Under the pieces are notes generated by a model that saw only the letters and a list, made by a program, of their open reading frames with translations, did not search any database and was not told where the DNA came from. From Streptomyces sp. CB02959 (GTDB lineage Bacteria > Actinomycetota > Actinomycetes > Streptomycetales > Streptomycetaceae): 64,000 nt of DNA. Shown here piece by piece: positions 34,619-45,326 of the stretch (within the stretch, counting starts at the first letter, position 1; each line of letters starts with the position of its first letter). A program made the translations under genes and the position numbers. The stretch covers positions 273,535 through 337,534 of the forward strand of contig NZ_NNBP01000007.1 of assembly GCF_002803155.1 (NCBI RefSeq), in the 5' to 3' direction.

Positions 34619-35959
34619 TCAGCGGACCGTGCGGATCAGCTTCTTGTTGACGAACTCCTCGATACCGAAGCGACCGAGCTCGCGCCCGAAACCTGAGCGC
34701 TTCACCCCGCCGAACGGCAGCTCGACGCCCTCGGCCCCCACGCCGTTGACGAAGACCATGCCCGCGTCGAGCCGGTCGGCGACACGCGCGGCCTGCGCGG
34801 CATCGTTGCTGAAAACGTAGGAGCCCAGGCCGTACGGGGTGTCGTTGGCGACCTCGACCGCCTCGTCCTCGTCGCGTACCTTGAACACCATCGCGACGGG
34901 GCCGAACAGCTCCTCCCGGTACGCCATGCTGCTCCGCTCCACTCCGGTCAGTACGCCGGCCGGGTAGTGCGCGCCGTCGCGTTCGCCGGCGCTCGCCAGG
35001 CTCGCGCCCTCCGAGAGCGCACGCGCGACCTGCTGCTCCAGCCGCTCCGCGGCGGCCACCGACGACAGCGGCGCCGAGCGCGCGGCCAGCATCTCGTCGG
35101 TGAACCTGGAGACGAAGTCGTCGTACAGGTCCTGGTGGACGATGATCCGCTTCGCCGCATTGCATGCCTGGCCGGTGTTGTCCAGCCGCGCCGCGACCGC
35201 CGCCTGGACGGTGGCGTCGAGGTCGTCGGAGCCGAGCACGACGAACGGATCGGAGCCGCCGAGCTCGAGGACGACCTTCTTCAGGTGCCGGCCGGCGATC
35301 TCCGCGACGGCCGCGCCGGCGCGCTCGGAACCGGTGAGGGAGACGCCCTGGACGCGCGGGTCGGCGATGATCGCCGCGACCTGGTCGTTGGTGGCATAGA
35401 CGTTGACGTAGGCGCCCTCAGGAAAGCCCGCATCAAGGAAGATCTGCTGCAGCAGGGCGGCCGAGCGGGGACACTGCGGCGCGTGCTTGAGCACAACCGT
35501 GTTGCCGGTCGCGAGGTTGGGGGCTGCGAACCGGGCTACCTGGTAGGCCGGGAAGTTCCACGGCATGATCCCGAGCAGCACGCCGACCGGCATCCGCCGG
35601 ATCACCGCCGTGCCTTGGCCCTCGCCGAGCTGGATCGGCTCGTCGGCGAGGAACTTCGCGGCGTTGTCGGCGTAGTAGTCGTAGATGGCGGCGGAGAAGC
35701 CGACCTCTCCTTCAGCGTCCGACAGCGGCTTGCCCATCTCCTCGACCATGGCCGCCGCGAGCTCGGCGCTGCGCTCGCGGTGCAGTTCGGCGACCCGACG
35801 CAGCAGCGCGGTTCGGTCTGCGACGGTCGAGATCCGCCCCCAGGTGTCGTACGCCGCCGCGGCGGCGTCGACCGCGGCGGCGATCTCGGCGTCGGTCGCG
35901 GTCGGGTAGGTCTGCACCAGTTTCCCGGTGCTCGGGTCGGTCACGGCATACTGGGTCAC
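34619..35959 (-). CDS. NAD(P)-dependent aldehyde dehydrogenase (succinate-semialdehyde type)
   Basis: 446 residues from GTG 35959, with GAAGGAAG eight to ten bases upstream. Complete ALDH signatures: cofactor region VLLGIMPWNFPAYQVAR, Glu232 in KKVVLELGGSDPFVV, nucleophile Cys266 in RLDNTGQACNAAKRII, and PFGGVKRSGFGRELG at the end. Length and motifs resemble GabD/Sad-type enzymes, which oxidise succinate semialdehyde or similar acids, but the substrate is uncertain. It is monocistronic, with a weak potential hairpin downstream. Confidence 0.9.
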   Translation of the reverse strand: MTQYAVTDPSTGKLVQTYPTATDAEIAAAVDAAAAAYDTWGRISTVADRTALLRRVAELHRERSAELAAAMVEEMGKPLSDAEGEVGFSAAIYDYYADNAAKFLADEPIQLGEGQGTAVIRRMPVGVLLGIMPWNFPAYQVARFAAPNLATGNTVVLKHAPQCPRSAALLQQIFLDAGFPEGAYVNVYATNDQVAAIIADPRVQGVSLTGSERAGAAVAEIAGRHLKKVVLELGGSDPFVVLGSDDLDATVQAAVAARLDNTGQACNAAKRIIVHQDLYDDFVSRFTDEMLAARSAPLSSVAAAERLEQQVARALSEGASLASAGERDGAHYPAGVLTGVERSSMAYREELFGPVAMVFKVRDEDEAVEVANDTPYGLGSYVFSNDAAQAARVADRLDAGMVFVNGVGAEGVELPFGGVKRSGFGRELGRFGIEEFVNKKLIRTVR

Positions 35960-36366
35960 GTGTCTGTCTTCCTTCCAGGGCGTGCGTCTGATCATCGTTC
36001 GGTCGGAGGTTCGGGGGATCCGGCATGACTGCCATGTGGCCGCCCGGTTCAACGCGTCGCAGGACTTGACCCCCGGGAGCTCCGTGACAGCGCGCGCCGC
36101 AAATCGGGCGGCGCCACTTGCACGGAGGGAAAGCGCCCAAGGCCTGGGCCGAGGTGGACATCGGCATCGGGCCCAGGGGAAAACCGAGTCCCTCGGGCGA
36201 GTGTATGTCCGGTAACTACTCTGCGCGATAGCGCCGTGTGACAGGCCATCGGGCCATGGAGATCCAGGACAGTAGTGCCGCATCAGGCAACGTTCGCCCT
36301 GTCAGTGGGGACGGCTATCCTCGGGCCGATCAACCGTTTTCCATGAGCAGGAGGTTGCAGGCCCTG
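35960..36366. other. Gene-free stretch
   Basis: No supported gene is visible. It carries the leader of the aldehyde dehydrogenase gene (minus) and of the truncated protein at 36367. Confidence 0.4.
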
Positions 36367-36663
36367 ATGACCGTGTCGCCTCGTGACTCGATGCTGGAGC
36401 TGTTGTCGGCGGCCGGTCCAGATCCGGACCACGCGGAGGCGATGATGCTCTACGGTCGGCTGGTCGGAACGTGGAACATCAGCAACCGGTACCGGTTTGG
36501 CGACGGTCAGTGGCGTACAGCAGCGGGCGAGTGGCGTTTCGGCTGGGCCCTGGGTGGGCGGGTGGTGCAGGATGTGCTCTTCTGCCCGGAGTTCCACGAC
36601 CGGTATCCCGGCACCACCATCCGCAGGTTGTCGGAAGCGTCTTCTGGCGTCCACGTGGTCTAG
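36367..36663 (+). CDS. Truncated small protein of unknown function
   Basis: About 98 residues from ATG 36367 (AGGAGG fourteen bases upstream; other in-frame starts are at 36342 and 36238). MLELLSAAGPDPDHAEAMML, YGRLVGTWNISNRYRFGDGQ, WRTAAGEWRFGWALGGRVVQ and DVLF form the first half of a lipocalin-like domain seen in streptomycete hypothetical proteins. The second half is missing after RYPGTTIRRLSE, so it is likely 3'-truncated. The function is unknown. Confidence 0.45.
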   Translation: MTVSPRDSMLELLSAAGPDPDHAEAMMLYGRLVGTWNISNRYRFGDGQWRTAAGEWRFGWALGGRVVQDVLFCPEFHDRYPGTTIRRLSEASSGVHVV

Positions 36664-36756
36664 ATCAGGAGCGTTTTCGCAGGTCGGGTCCTTGTGGTCC
36701 AGGTGCGTCGACGCTGTTGGTGATAGGCATGTGATAGCAAGTGAGAGATGAGGAAC

Positions 36757-36785
36757 CCCCCGTCGGCTGGATCCGGCGGGGGTTT
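36757..36785 (+). terminator. Intrinsic terminator
   Basis: CCCCCGTCGG (36757-36766) pairs with CCGGCGGGGG (36773-36782), one G-T wobble, 6-nt loop, then TTTCT. Similar in form and following sequence to the hairpin at 49393-49418. Confidence 0.75.
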
Positions 36786-36866
36786 CTGCGTTCGGGGATG
36801 GGCCTGTGCGTGGTGTTCTACGCAGTCTTGCTGTGCTCCGGCTCGCTGTGCTCGACGGGCGCAGGA

Positions 36867-36940
36867 GGGCAGCGGTGACGATGCGGGTGCGGTGGCCGGG
36901 GTGCAGCAGAGGGCGGGGACGTTGCGCGGCAGACGAGGGC
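36867..36940 (+). repeat. Dispersed direct repeat, left copy
   Basis: 74 bases match 49442-49515 at 67 positions in the same orientation. The matching starts earlier with the terminator and TCTGCGTTCGGGGA, but about 60 bases between are present only here. Confidence 0.75.
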
Positions 36941-37375
36941 TCTGGGGAATGCCGTACTGCTTGGGTGCTCGGGCGAATGGCCGAGCTCGGCATAAACGCC
37001 GACGTCGAATGACGTGACCGGATAACAGTCATGCGGTGTCGCAGCCGTGGAAGATCAATGATCATGTCCATGGCTCCGGATCGGGTCCGGAACTTTGTTC
37101 GGAAAGGGCTGCCGGGTAGGGGTTGGCGGCGTCGCAGAATCAGGATGCATCTACGGCCTCACCTGCTGAATTCCTTCTTCGGAGCTGCCTTCGGTACTCC
37201 GGTGGCCCGCTCTATCGATCCCCGTTGTCAGTGGTGGCCTCTACGGTTCATTTGTGGCTGACATGGGATTCCTGTGCGTGGCCGTAGGGATATGGGCGCT
37301 GGCCGTGTGGGACGCCCTTTTCGCCGTTGGCGATAAGGGCCGTCGCACCCGCTGGGGTAGTTAGGGGTAGGGCGC

Positions 37376-38857
37376 ATGGAGTTGGACTACGACCGTCTCG
37401 TCGCGTTGCGCAAGCAGAGCGCCGCGTGGCGGCTGCTGACGGCCGGCAACGCGGCGCTGATGCTGAGCTTTTTCAACAAGGTGTTTGTCGAGCAGGGGGC
37501 TCGCTCCATTGCCGGTACGGAGCTGGTCGAACGCTTGGATGACGAGCTGTTCGCGCTCAATGAGCGGCTGGGACAAGGCGCGTTTCCCAAGTCTGCCAAG
37601 GCGTATCTGGATGACTGGTCGGCGCCGGAGAACGGCTGGCTGCGCAAGTATTACCCGCCGGATTCGGATGAGCCGCACTATGACGCCACGGCTGCGGTCG
37701 AGAAGGCCATCGCGTGGGTCCGGTCGCTTGAAGAGCGTACGTTCGTCGGCACGGAGTCGCGCCTGAATACGATCTTCGATCTGTTGCGGCAGATGACGTT
37801 CGGGACCGAAACCGACCCCGAGGCGCGGCTGGCGGAACTCACGCGGCGTCGGCATGAGATCGACCAGGAGATCGCGCGGGTTGAGGCCGGCGAGGTGGAC
37901 GTCCTGGACAGTGCGGCGCTGCGGGACCGCTACCAGCAGGTGACTGCGACGGCCTATGGGCTACTGGCCGACTTCCGCGAGGTTGAGGCGAACTTCCGGG
38001 GTCTGGACCGCGACCTGCGGAGCAAGATCGCCGCGTGGGACGGGGCTAAGGGCGAACTCCTGGATGAGGTGCTGGACAGCCGCGAGAGCATCGCGGCGTC
38101 GGACCAGGGCCGGACCTTCCAGGCGTTCTACGACTTCCTGCTCGCTCCGAGCCGTCAGGACGAGCTCAAGGTGTTGTTGGCCGAGGTAGAGGCGATGGAA
38201 GCCATCGGAGAGCCCGACCCGAGGATGCGGCGCATGCCCAGGGACTGGCTGGAGGCCGCCGAACGCACCCAGACCACAGTGAGGCAGCTGTCGGATCAAC
38301 TGCGCCGGTTCCTGGACGATCAGGTGCGCTCAGAGGATCGCCGTGTCCTGGAGCTGGTCCGTGGGATCGAGTCTCAGGCCCTGGCCCTGCGCGATGTGCC
38401 CGGCGTGGGACTGGTCGCCGAGATCGATGCGGCAGCTCCGGCCATCGCGCTGCCGATGGAGCGGCCTTTGTATGCGCCGGTGGTCAAGACACCGATCGAC
38501 AGTACCGGGATCCAAGCAGGGGACGAGGAGTTCGCCGCCGACGCTTTGTTCGAGGCGGTGTATGTGGATCCGGCCCGGCTCACGACTGCGGTGCACCACG
38601 TCCTTGGCTCCCGCACACAGGTGTCCTTGGCCGAGACGCTGCGCGAACACCCCCTGGAGCAGGGACTTGCCGAACTGGTCGCCTACTTCGCGTTGCCGGA
38701 CGACGGGTTCACCACCGTGTTCGACGACCACCGTCAAGAAGAGATCGCTTGGATCGGCGAGGACGACGTCCAGCAGGTCGCCACGGTGCCTGTGGTCACC
38801 TTTGCCCGCACCAGCCCCGGCATCGCCTGGGCGTCCAGCATGAAGGAGGGGCGATGA
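37376..38857 (+). CDS. jetA: Wadjet component JetA (DUF3375)
   Basis: 493 residues, the kleisin-like subunit of the Wadjet plasmid-defence complex (homologous to MksF/EptA). It starts [20 protein letters not shown], followed by [18 protein letters not shown] helix and [17 protein letters not shown], the family's N-terminal winged-helix region. The middle is helical ([38 protein letters not shown]), and a C-terminal winged helix lies around [20 protein letters not shown]. In the complex JetA bridges the JetC heads. AGGGG-rich leader precedes the ATG. The stop overlaps jetB (ATGA 38854-38857); the four genes form one operon. Confidence 0.93.
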   Translation: MELDYDRLVALRKQSAAWRLLTAGNAALMLSFFNKVFVEQGARSIAGTELVERLDDELFALNERLGQGAFPKSAKAYLDDWSAPENGWLRKYYPPDSDEPHYDATAAVEKAIAWVRSLEERTFVGTESRLNTIFDLLRQMTFGTETDPEARLAELTRRRHEIDQEIARVEAGEVDVLDSAALRDRYQQVTATAYGLLADFREVEANFRGLDRDLRSKIAAWDGAKGELLDEVLDSRESIAASDQGRTFQAFYDFLLAPSRQDELKVLLAEVEAMEAIGEPDPRMRRMPRDWLEAAERTQTTVRQLSDQLRRFLDDQVRSEDRRVLELVRGIESQALALRDVPGVGLVAEIDAAAPAIALPMERPLYAPVVKTPIDSTGIQAGDEEFAADALFEAVYVDPARLTTAVHHVLGSRTQVSLAETLREHPLEQGLAELVAYFALPDDGFTTVFDDHRQEEIAWIGEDDVQQVATVPVVTFARTSPGIAWASSMKEGR

Positions 38858-39480
38858 CCAAGCCTGCCACCCCCACCCCGCAACAGCCTTACACCCTCTC
38901 GCTTCCGGTCAACCAGCTGCTCAAGGGACCGGTATTCCGCGACCAGCACGAGCGCGCCTGGGACGCCCTGCTGCACCACAGTGCCGGTGTGAAGGACTAC
39001 GTCGACGTCATGGGGCTGCGCGTGGTGATTGACGAGATGGAGGGCTACGCCTTCCTCCAGTCGAAGCCGGATGACGAAGACGACGTCCGAGACCCCCGCA
39101 TGGCGCCGCCGCGGCTGATGCCCCGCCGGTCGCTGTCCTACCCCGTCAGTCTGCTGATCGTGCTGCTGCGCAAGCGGCTCGCGGAATTCGACGCAGGCGC
39201 GGACGGCACCCGCCTGATGATCACCCGGGACGAGATCGTCGAGCTGATCCGAACGTACCTGCCGGCTGGCAGCAATGAGGCACGTCTGGTCGACCAGATC
39301 GACGGTCACATCAACAAGGTGGTGGACCTGCAGTTCCTGCGCCGGGCCCGCGGTCAGGAGCAGCTGTTCGAGGTGCAACGGATCATCAAAGCCTTCGTCG
39401 ACGGGCAGTGGCTCGCCGACTTTGAAACGAACCTGGCCCAGTACGCGGCCACCCACACCCCCCAGGAGAAGCAGCGGTGA
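38854..39480 (+). CDS. jetB: Wadjet component JetB (DUF4194)
   Basis: 208 residues; AAGGAGGGG lies directly before the ATG. The DUF4194 pattern is clear: [60 protein letters not shown] and [35 protein letters not shown]. JetB is the KITE-like tandem winged-helix subunit (MksE homologue) that binds the JetA kleisin. The stop overlaps the GTG start of jetC as GTGA, so translation is coupled. Confidence 0.93.
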   Translation: MTKPATPTPQQPYTLSLPVNQLLKGPVFRDQHERAWDALLHHSAGVKDYVDVMGLRVVIDEMEGYAFLQSKPDDEDDVRDPRMAPPRLMPRRSLSYPVSLLIVLLRKRLAEFDAGADGTRLMITRDEIVELIRTYLPAGSNEARLVDQIDGHINKVVDLQFLRRARGQEQLFEVQRIIKAFVDGQWLADFETNLAQYAATHTPQEKQR

Positions 39481-42400
39481 TCCCCGCCCAGCCCGGCCCC
39501 GCCGACACGGCCCCCTCCACCGACGTTGCCGCGGCCGGATTCCGGCTGGAGCGTCTGGAGGTCTACAACTGGGGCACGTTCGACAAGCACGTGTGGTCCT
39601 TCGGCCTCGGCGGCGCCAACGCGCTGTTGACCGGGGACATCGGCTCCGGCAAGTCCACCCTGGTGGATGCGATCACGACCCTGTTCATGCCCGCCCACAA
39701 GATTGCCTACAACAAGGCTGCCGGCGCGGAGAACCGCGAGCGCAGCCTGCGCTCCTACGTCCTGGGCCACTACAAGTCCGAACGCAACGAGACCACCGGG
39801 ACGACCAAGCCGGTGGCGCTGCGCAAGCCGGGCAGCTACTCCGTCATCCTGGGCGTGTTCCATAACCCGGCGCTGGCGGCGACCGTCACGCTGGGGCAGG
39901 TGTTCTGGCTGGCCGATCCGAACGCCACCAGCCCCGAGCGGCTGTTCCTCGTCGCCGACAGGGCGCTGTCCGTCGCCGGAGACTTCGCCGACTTCGGCAC
40001 CGAGGTGCGGACGCTGAAGAAGCGCCTCGAAGCTGGCGATGTCCGCGTCCACAAGACGTTCCCGCCCTACAGCAAGGACTTCCGGCGCCGTATGGGCATC
40101 GAGTCCGAGCAGGCGCTGGAACTCTTCCACCAGACGGTGTCGATGAAGTCGGTGGGCAGCCTGGACGACTTCGTGCGCAGTCACATGCTCGAACCGTTCG
40201 ATGCGGCGGCCATGACCGACAACATCGTGAGTCACTTCGACGCGCTGACCACCACCTACAACTCGGTTCAGCGGGCCCGCGCCCAGATCGAGGCCCTCAC
40301 CCCGCTGCTTGAGGACTGCGACGCCTACGAGGGCCTGGCCGCACGCATCGACGAGGCCGACGCCCAGCAGGCCGCCCTACGGTACTTCATCGCCGAGCGC
40401 ACGTCGGTTCTGCACGAAGCCCAGAGCGCCGAGCTGGAAAGGATGCTCACCCGCCTGGACAGCGAGAAGAAGACCGCTAAGGACGAGCTGGAGCGGCTGC
40501 GGGGCCAGGAGCGCCTGTGGGAACTGCAGCGTGAGGGCCTGGGTGGCGGGCGCCTGGGTGAACTGGAGCGCCAGATCGAGGAGACGGAGCGGCGGCGCGC
40601 CGCACAGGAGAAGCGCGCTCGCCAGCACGCCGCTCTGCTGGAGCAGGCCGAGCTGGCTCCGGTCACCGATCAGGCCCAGTTCACCGACCGGATTGAGGAG
40701 ATCGCCCGGGCCCAGCATGACGTCGCCGCGATGACACAGGAGACACGCACGGCGCTGGAGACGCTCGCGGTCGAAGCCGCACGGCTGAAGCAGCAGGCCG
40801 AGGACCTCAACGAAGATCTGATCAGTCTGCGCTCGCGCCGCAGCAACATCCCCCGAAAGCAGTTGGAGGTACGCACCCGCCTGAGCCGCGAACTCGGCAT
40901 CGAGGAGAGTGTCCTGCCGTTCGCTGGCGAACTCATTCAGGTCCGCGACGAGGAACAGGAGTGGGCCGGAGCCGCCGAGCGGCTGCTGCGTGGCTTCGCC
41001 GTGTCCCTCCTGGTCCCCGGCGACCAGTACGCCCGTGTCTCCGACTGGATCAATGACCACCACCTGGGGACGAAGCTGGTCTACTTCCGCGTCCCGGACA
41101 AGCTCCCGCCGCGACGCCTGCCCACAGGCGCGTCCATGGCGCTGTTCACCAAGCTCGAAGTGCGAGACGACTCGCCGTTCGCCCCGTGGCTGGCCGGCGA
41201 GCTCGAACGCCGCGCCTCCCACGCCTGCGTGTCCACCATGGGGGACTTCCGGCACGCCGAACTGGCCATCACCGCACAGGGATTGATCAAAGGTGCGAGG
41301 GGCCGCCACGAGAAGAACGACACCACCCGCATCGACGACCGCAGCACTTATGTGCTTGGCTGGACGAACCAGGCGAAGATCGATGCCCTCCTGGACCAGG
41401 CGGGGCGGGTCCATGGCGACCAGCGCGAGATGGAGAAGGAGAGGCGCGGGCTGGGAGCCGCCTACGAGGACGCCATCAGCCGTGACAAGGTCCTCGACCG
41501 GCTGGCGGCGATGCAGGACTACAGCGAGATCGACTGGCCGTCCGCGGTACGGCGCATCACCGAGCTGACCGGCGAGAAGCAGCGTCTGCAGGCCGACTCC
41601 AAGGATCTGGACGAACTCACCCGGCGCCTTACGGAGATCGCCGGCGAAATCACCGAACAGGAAGCCGCCCACGAGAAGGCCAGCCAGAGCTGGGGCCGGG
41701 TCTGTGGCGAACGCGACGCCGCTGAACGCGCTCGCGACGAGGCCCGCGCCGTACTCGACGAACCGCACGCTGGCGATGCACAGGCCCACTTCCCGGCCCT
41801 CGAGCAGCGCCTGGCCACAGCCCGGTTGGCGTGCCGGACCGCGCAGGAGTGCGCGCAGACCGAAACCCGGCTGCGCGAGGAGATGACGGCGCACAAGCAC
41901 CGCTGGGCCAAGGAGCAGACTCGCCTCGCCCAGACGATCGCCGCCCAGATGAGCGCCTTCCGCAACACCTATCAGGTTGAGACCAGCGAGCTCGACGCCT
42001 CTGTCGCCTCCGCCCCCGGATACCGCGCTGTGCACCAGCAGCTCGTTGCCGACGACCTGCCGCGCTTCCAGGACCAGTTCCGCACCTACCTGAAGACCAA
42101 CGTGATCCGCGAAATCGCCGGATTTCACGCGCAGTTGAACATCTGGGCCGACGAGATCGGCGACCGCATCAACACCATCAACGAGTCGCTGGCCGACATC
42201 GACTACAACCCGGGCCGCTACATCATGCTCAAGCCCGAGCAGACCCCCAACACCGAGATCCGCGAGTTCACTGCGGAACTGCGCGCCTGCACCGACGACG
42301 TCCTGTCCGGCGACGACTCCGACCTGTACTCCGAGCAGAAGTTCCACCAGGTCCAGCGCCTGATCGAACGCTTCAAGGGCCGCGAAGGCTCCACGGAAAG

Positions 42401-42893
42401 CGACCGCGGCTGGACCAAGCGTGTCACCGACGTGCGGTACTGGTTCGTCTTCAGCGCCAGTGAACGACGCCGCGAGGACGACTCCGAGTACGAGGTGTAC
42501 TCCGACTCCGGCGGCAAGTCCGGCGGCCAGAAGGAGAAGCTCGCGTACACCATCCTGGCCGCCTCCCTCGCTTACCAGTTCAAGCTGGACGCGACCAGCA
42601 GCAGGAGCCGTACCTTCCGCTTCGTTGTCATCGACGAAGCCTTCGGCCGCGGCTCGGAGGAATCGGCCCGCTTCGCCCTGGACCTCTTCAAGCGCCTGGG
42701 CCTGCAACTCCTCATCGTCACCCCGCTGCAAAAGATCCACGTCATCGAGCCTTATGTGTCCGCCGTCGGCTTCGTCGACAACCCGACCGGACACCACTCC
42801 CGCCTGCGCACCCTGACCATCGCCCAGTACCGCCAAGAACGCCTCGCCCACACCCTGGCCGCCCTACAGCCCGCAACCGGACAGGACAGCTGA
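39477..42893 (+). CDS. jetC: Wadjet component JetC, SMC/SbcC-like ATPase
   Basis: 1138 residues. Walker [10 protein letters not shown] is at residues 53-61; two long coiled-coil arms flank a hinge of about 470-640 ([20 protein letters not shown] and following). The ABC signature [11 protein letters not shown] is near residue 1009 and Walker [11 protein letters not shown] near 1049. This is the MukB-like motor of type I Wadjet, which loads on circular DNA and extrudes loops until the JetD nuclease cuts small plasmids. GTG start overlapping jetB; the stop is one base before jetD. Confidence 0.95.
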   Translation: MIPAQPGPADTAPSTDVAAAGFRLERLEVYNWGTFDKHVWSFGLGGANALLTGDIGSGKSTLVDAITTLFMPAHKIAYNKAAGAENRERSLRSYVLGHYKSERNETTGTTKPVALRKPGSYSVILGVFHNPALAATVTLGQVFWLADPNATSPERLFLVADRALSVAGDFADFGTEVRTLKKRLEAGDVRVHKTFPPYSKDFRRRMGIESEQALELFHQTVSMKSVGSLDDFVRSHMLEPFDAAAMTDNIVSHFDALTTTYNSVQRARAQIEALTPLLEDCDAYEGLAARIDEADAQQAALRYFIAERTSVLHEAQSAELERMLTRLDSEKKTAKDELERLRGQERLWELQREGLGGGRLGELERQIEETERRRAAQEKRARQHAALLEQAELAPVTDQAQFTDRIEEIARAQHDVAAMTQETRTALETLAVEAARLKQQAEDLNEDLISLRSRRSNIPRKQLEVRTRLSRELGIEESVLPFAGELIQVRDEEQEWAGAAERLLRGFAVSLLVPGDQYARVSDWINDHHLGTKLVYFRVPDKLPPRRLPTGASMALFTKLEVRDDSPFAPWLAGELERRASHACVSTMGDFRHAELAITAQGLIKGARGRHEKNDTTRIDDRSTYVLGWTNQAKIDALLDQAGRVHGDQREMEKERRGLGAAYEDAISRDKVLDRLAAMQDYSEIDWPSAVRRITELTGEKQRLQADSKDLDELTRRLTEIAGEITEQEAAHEKASQSWGRVCGERDAAERARDEARAVLDEPHAGDAQAHFPALEQRLATARLACRTAQECAQTETRLREEMTAHKHRWAKEQTRLAQTIAAQMSAFRNTYQVETSELDASVASAPGYRAVHQQLVADDLPRFQDQFRTYLKTNVIREIAGFHAQLNIWADEIGDRINTINESLADIDYNPGRYIMLKPEQTPNTEIREFTAELRACTDDVLSGDDSDLYSEQKFHQVQRLIERFKGREGSTESDRGWTKRVTDVRYWFVFSASERRREDDSEYEVYSDSGGKSGGQKEKLAYTILAASLAYQFKLDATSSRSRTFRFVVIDEAFGRGSEESARFALDLFKRLGLQLLIVTPLQKIHVIEPYVSAVGFVDNPTGHHSRLRTLTIAQYRQERLAHTLAALQPATGQDS

Positions 42894-42894
42894 C

Positions 42895-44091
42895 ATGGCC
42901 GCCACTCACACCCAGAACTGGCCCACACCCCGTGACGTCGTCGCCCGCCTGCGCAAACGCTGGGACCGCGGCGACTACCTCACCCAGCTCGCCGACGGCG
43001 CCGCATGGGAACCACTCGACGTCCCCCTGCGGGGCCCGAAGGCCGGCGACATCACCCAGCACTACGACCAAGTCCTTGCCTGGGCCACGTCGTGGGCTCC
43101 CGGAGCCAACCGGCGCATGCGCATTGAGTACCGGCAGCTCGGCGGACGCCTAGCCGGCGTGAACAGGGTCCCCGCCCGGGTCTGGATCGAACGCCGCGAA
43201 GACCTGTGGACCCTCCTGGGCGTTACCAGCACGGTCAACCGCTACGCATCCCTCCTGGCCGCTGCCCGCGAAATGCTGCCCCCGCTGGCCGCATGGATGG
43301 CCGTGCACCCGATGAAGGTCGTCCAACGGGAAGCCGACTGGCCACGGCTCCAAGCCACCATCGGGTGGATCACCGACTACCGCGGCCCTGCCGTCTACCT
43401 GCGCCAGCTCGACGTACCCGGCGTGGACACCAAGTTCATCGAGCACCACCGCGCCATCCTCACCACCCTGCTCGAGCACTGCCTCCCTGACGACCGCATC
43501 GATACCGAGGCTGCCCGTACCGACTTCGCCGCTCGCTTTCACTTCCTGCGTAAACCCGCCTACCTGCGTTTCCGCCTGCTCGGCGGCGCGTCCCTGGCGG
43601 GCTTCAACGAGCTCACGGTCCGTGTTGACGAATTCACCGCAAGGCCACCCGGCGTCACGACCGTGTATGTCGTCGAGAACGAAACCACCTATCTGGCCTT
43701 CCCTAGCCAGCCCCACAGCATCGTCATCCACGGTGGCGGCTATGCCGTCACTCAACTCTCCGCCCTGCCCTGGCTGCAGGATGTCCGCCTGATCTACTGG
43801 GGTGACCTAGACACTCACGGCCTCACCATCCTCGACCGGCTACGCCGAGCCTTCCCGCACGCCCGGTCCATCCTGATGGACAGGAACGTGCTGCTGGAGC
43901 ACCGCAGCCAATGGGTGAAGGAAGAAACCCCCACCCACGAGCACCTCACCACGCTCACACCAGAAGAAGCCGATCTCCACGAAAGCCTCGTGGAGGGCGA
44001 GTTCGGCCATAATGCGCGACTGGAACAGGAACGCGTGCGCTACCACCTGCTCGAGAAGGCCCTCAAAGACCTACGCCAAGAGCCGAAGTGA
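42895..44091 (+). CDS. jetD: Wadjet nuclease JetD (DUF3322 + DUF2220 Toprim)
   Basis: 398 residues. The N-terminal half is DUF3322 (GDITQHYDQVLAWATSW, RIEYRQLGGRLAGVNRVPAR). The C-terminal half is a topoisomerase VI A-like Toprim domain: the acidic Glu260 in VYVVENETTYLAF and the pair D304-x-D306 in IYWGDLDTHGLTILDRLR would bind Mg2+ for DNA cleavage. JetD cuts DNA stalled in the JetABC motor, giving plasmid immunity. All catalytic residues appear intact, so the system should be functional. Starts one base after jetC. Confidence 0.95.
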   Translation: MAATHTQNWPTPRDVVARLRKRWDRGDYLTQLADGAAWEPLDVPLRGPKAGDITQHYDQVLAWATSWAPGANRRMRIEYRQLGGRLAGVNRVPARVWIERREDLWTLLGVTSTVNRYASLLAAAREMLPPLAAWMAVHPMKVVQREADWPRLQATIGWITDYRGPAVYLRQLDVPGVDTKFIEHHRAILTTLLEHCLPDDRIDTEAARTDFAARFHFLRKPAYLRFRLLGGASLAGFNELTVRVDEFTARPPGVTTVYVVENETTYLAFPSQPHSIVIHGGGYAVTQLSALPWLQDVRLIYWGDLDTHGLTILDRLRRAFPHARSILMDRNVLLEHRSQWVKEETPTHEHLTTLTPEEADLHESLVEGEFGHNARLEQERVRYHLLEKALKDLRQEPK

Positions 44092-44470
44092 CCAACCCCC
44101 GTACCTGGCCAGTAGCCGGAGCCCAGTAACTGGGGCGTCGCCACCGTTCTGTCGCGCCCACTGACGCTGACCGGACTGTCTTGTGGTGGAGGCGTTCGCG
44201 GTCGCGGCGAGCGCTGTCTCCAGATCAGGCCACTTCCTGCGGCGCAGACACGGCGCCGGCGCCGCACGGTTCGATCGGCTGACGTCTCAAGGGCTACGCG
44301 GCAACCAGCCTTGCTGCTAGAGGAGTTGAGGTGTCCCCTCTTTTCGGGGCAGGCGTTCGAAGTGAATGATGGGCTGGTCGCGTGCCAGTTCGGTACGCCG
44401 CTCGTTAGGCAGCGCACCAGAAGCGCCTGGCACGCAAGGCGCTTCGGGGCTCACGGCAGGAGAGACAGCG
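44092..44470. other. Intergenic region between jetD and the DUF5131 gene
   Basis: No gene is supported. Holds small dyads, for example AGCGCC-N10-GGCGCT at about 44424-44445, and the purine-rich CAGGAGAGACAGCG leader of the DUF5131 gene. Its length suggests a separate promoter for the next pair. Confidence 0.5.
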
Positions 44471-45226
44471 ATGGGCGATCGAAGCGCGATCGAGTGGACC
44501 GAAGCCACCTGGAACCCCACGACAGGCTGCGATCGCATCACACCAGGGTGCGACAACTGCTACGCCTTAGTCCTGGCTAGACGCCTCAAGGCGATGGGGA
44601 CGGCCAAGTATCAGAACGATGGTGACACTCGAACCTCAGGCCCTGGCTTCGGACTCACGCTGCACCCGGGAGTGCTCGGGGTTCCCTTCAGCTGGAAGGC
44701 GCCCCGCATGGTCTTCGTGAACTCGATGAGCGATCTCTTCCACGCGAAGGTTCCCATGGCCTTTGTGGAACAGGTATTTCAGGTCATCGCGGAGACACCA
44801 CAGCACACGTACCAGCTCCTCACCAAGCGTGCCAGGCGCCTGCGTCGCCTTGCTGGGCGTCTCGATTGGCCGCCCAATCTCTGGATGGGGGTATCCGTCG
44901 AATCGGAAGACCAGCTCGACCGCATCGACGATCTCCGTCAAGTCCCCGCCGCTGTTCGCTTCCTCTCCTGCGAGCCGCTCCTGGGGCCCCTCTCTGACCT
45001 CGACCTCCAGGGCATCGGCTGGGTGATTGCCGGCGGCGAATCCGGCCCCAACCATCGGCCGCTGAAGGAGGAATGGGTTACAGAGGTCCGCGACATCTGC
45101 CGCGAAGCCGATGTGCCGTTCTTCTTCAAGCAGTGGGGAGGCCGTACGCCGAAGGCCGGCGGTCGAGAGCTAGCTGGCGAGACCTGGTCGGAGATGCCTG
45201 TCGGGCTTCAGCCCTCGATGGTGTGA
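44471..45226 (+). CDS. DUF5131 family three-cysteine protein (phage Gp37/Gp68-like)
   Basis: 251 residues from ATG 44471. The N-terminus carries the motif WNPTTGCDRITPGCDNCYA with Cys20, Cys27 and Cys30, the three-Cys signature that names its partner TcmP. The spacing C-x6-C-x2-C suggests an Fe-S cluster, perhaps radical-SAM-like; that is inference. Further family blocks are VFVNSMSDLFHAKVP, TYQLLTKRARRL, LWMGVSVESEDQLDRIDDLR and WVIAGGESGPNHRPLKEEWV. Residue 33 is encoded by TTA (44567-44569), so translation should depend on the bldA tRNA. It is followed 100 bases later by tcmP. Confidence 0.88.
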   Translation: MGDRSAIEWTEATWNPTTGCDRITPGCDNCYALVLARRLKAMGTAKYQNDGDTRTSGPGFGLTLHPGVLGVPFSWKAPRMVFVNSMSDLFHAKVPMAFVEQVFQVIAETPQHTYQLLTKRARRLRRLAGRLDWPPNLWMGVSVESEDQLDRIDDLRQVPAAVRFLSCEPLLGPLSDLDLQGIGWVIAGGESGPNHRPLKEEWVTEVRDICREADVPFFFKQWGGRTPKAGGRELAGETWSEMPVGLQPSMV

Positions 45227-45326
45227 GCGAAAGGTCCCAGCCAATGGCTGTACGCGGTCTGGTGCCGGTTGAAAACGCTGTGTGACCCTCGGTGGCGGAG
45301 AGCAGTCTCCGCAACGGGGAGGGAAC

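Larger units (their letters stand above)
36664..37375. other. Left flank of the defence island
   Basis: No gene is supported. It contains a terminator hairpin and a repeat shared with the sequence after the IS110 element (entries below), then the leader of jetA ending TAGGGGTAGGGCGC before its ATG. Confidence 0.5.

Noticed and set aside
40377..42851. Antisense open frame of 824 codons opposite jetC
   Set aside because: Composition is that of a GC-rich antisense shadow; no motif and no start site; jetC on the plus strand has full SMC homology.
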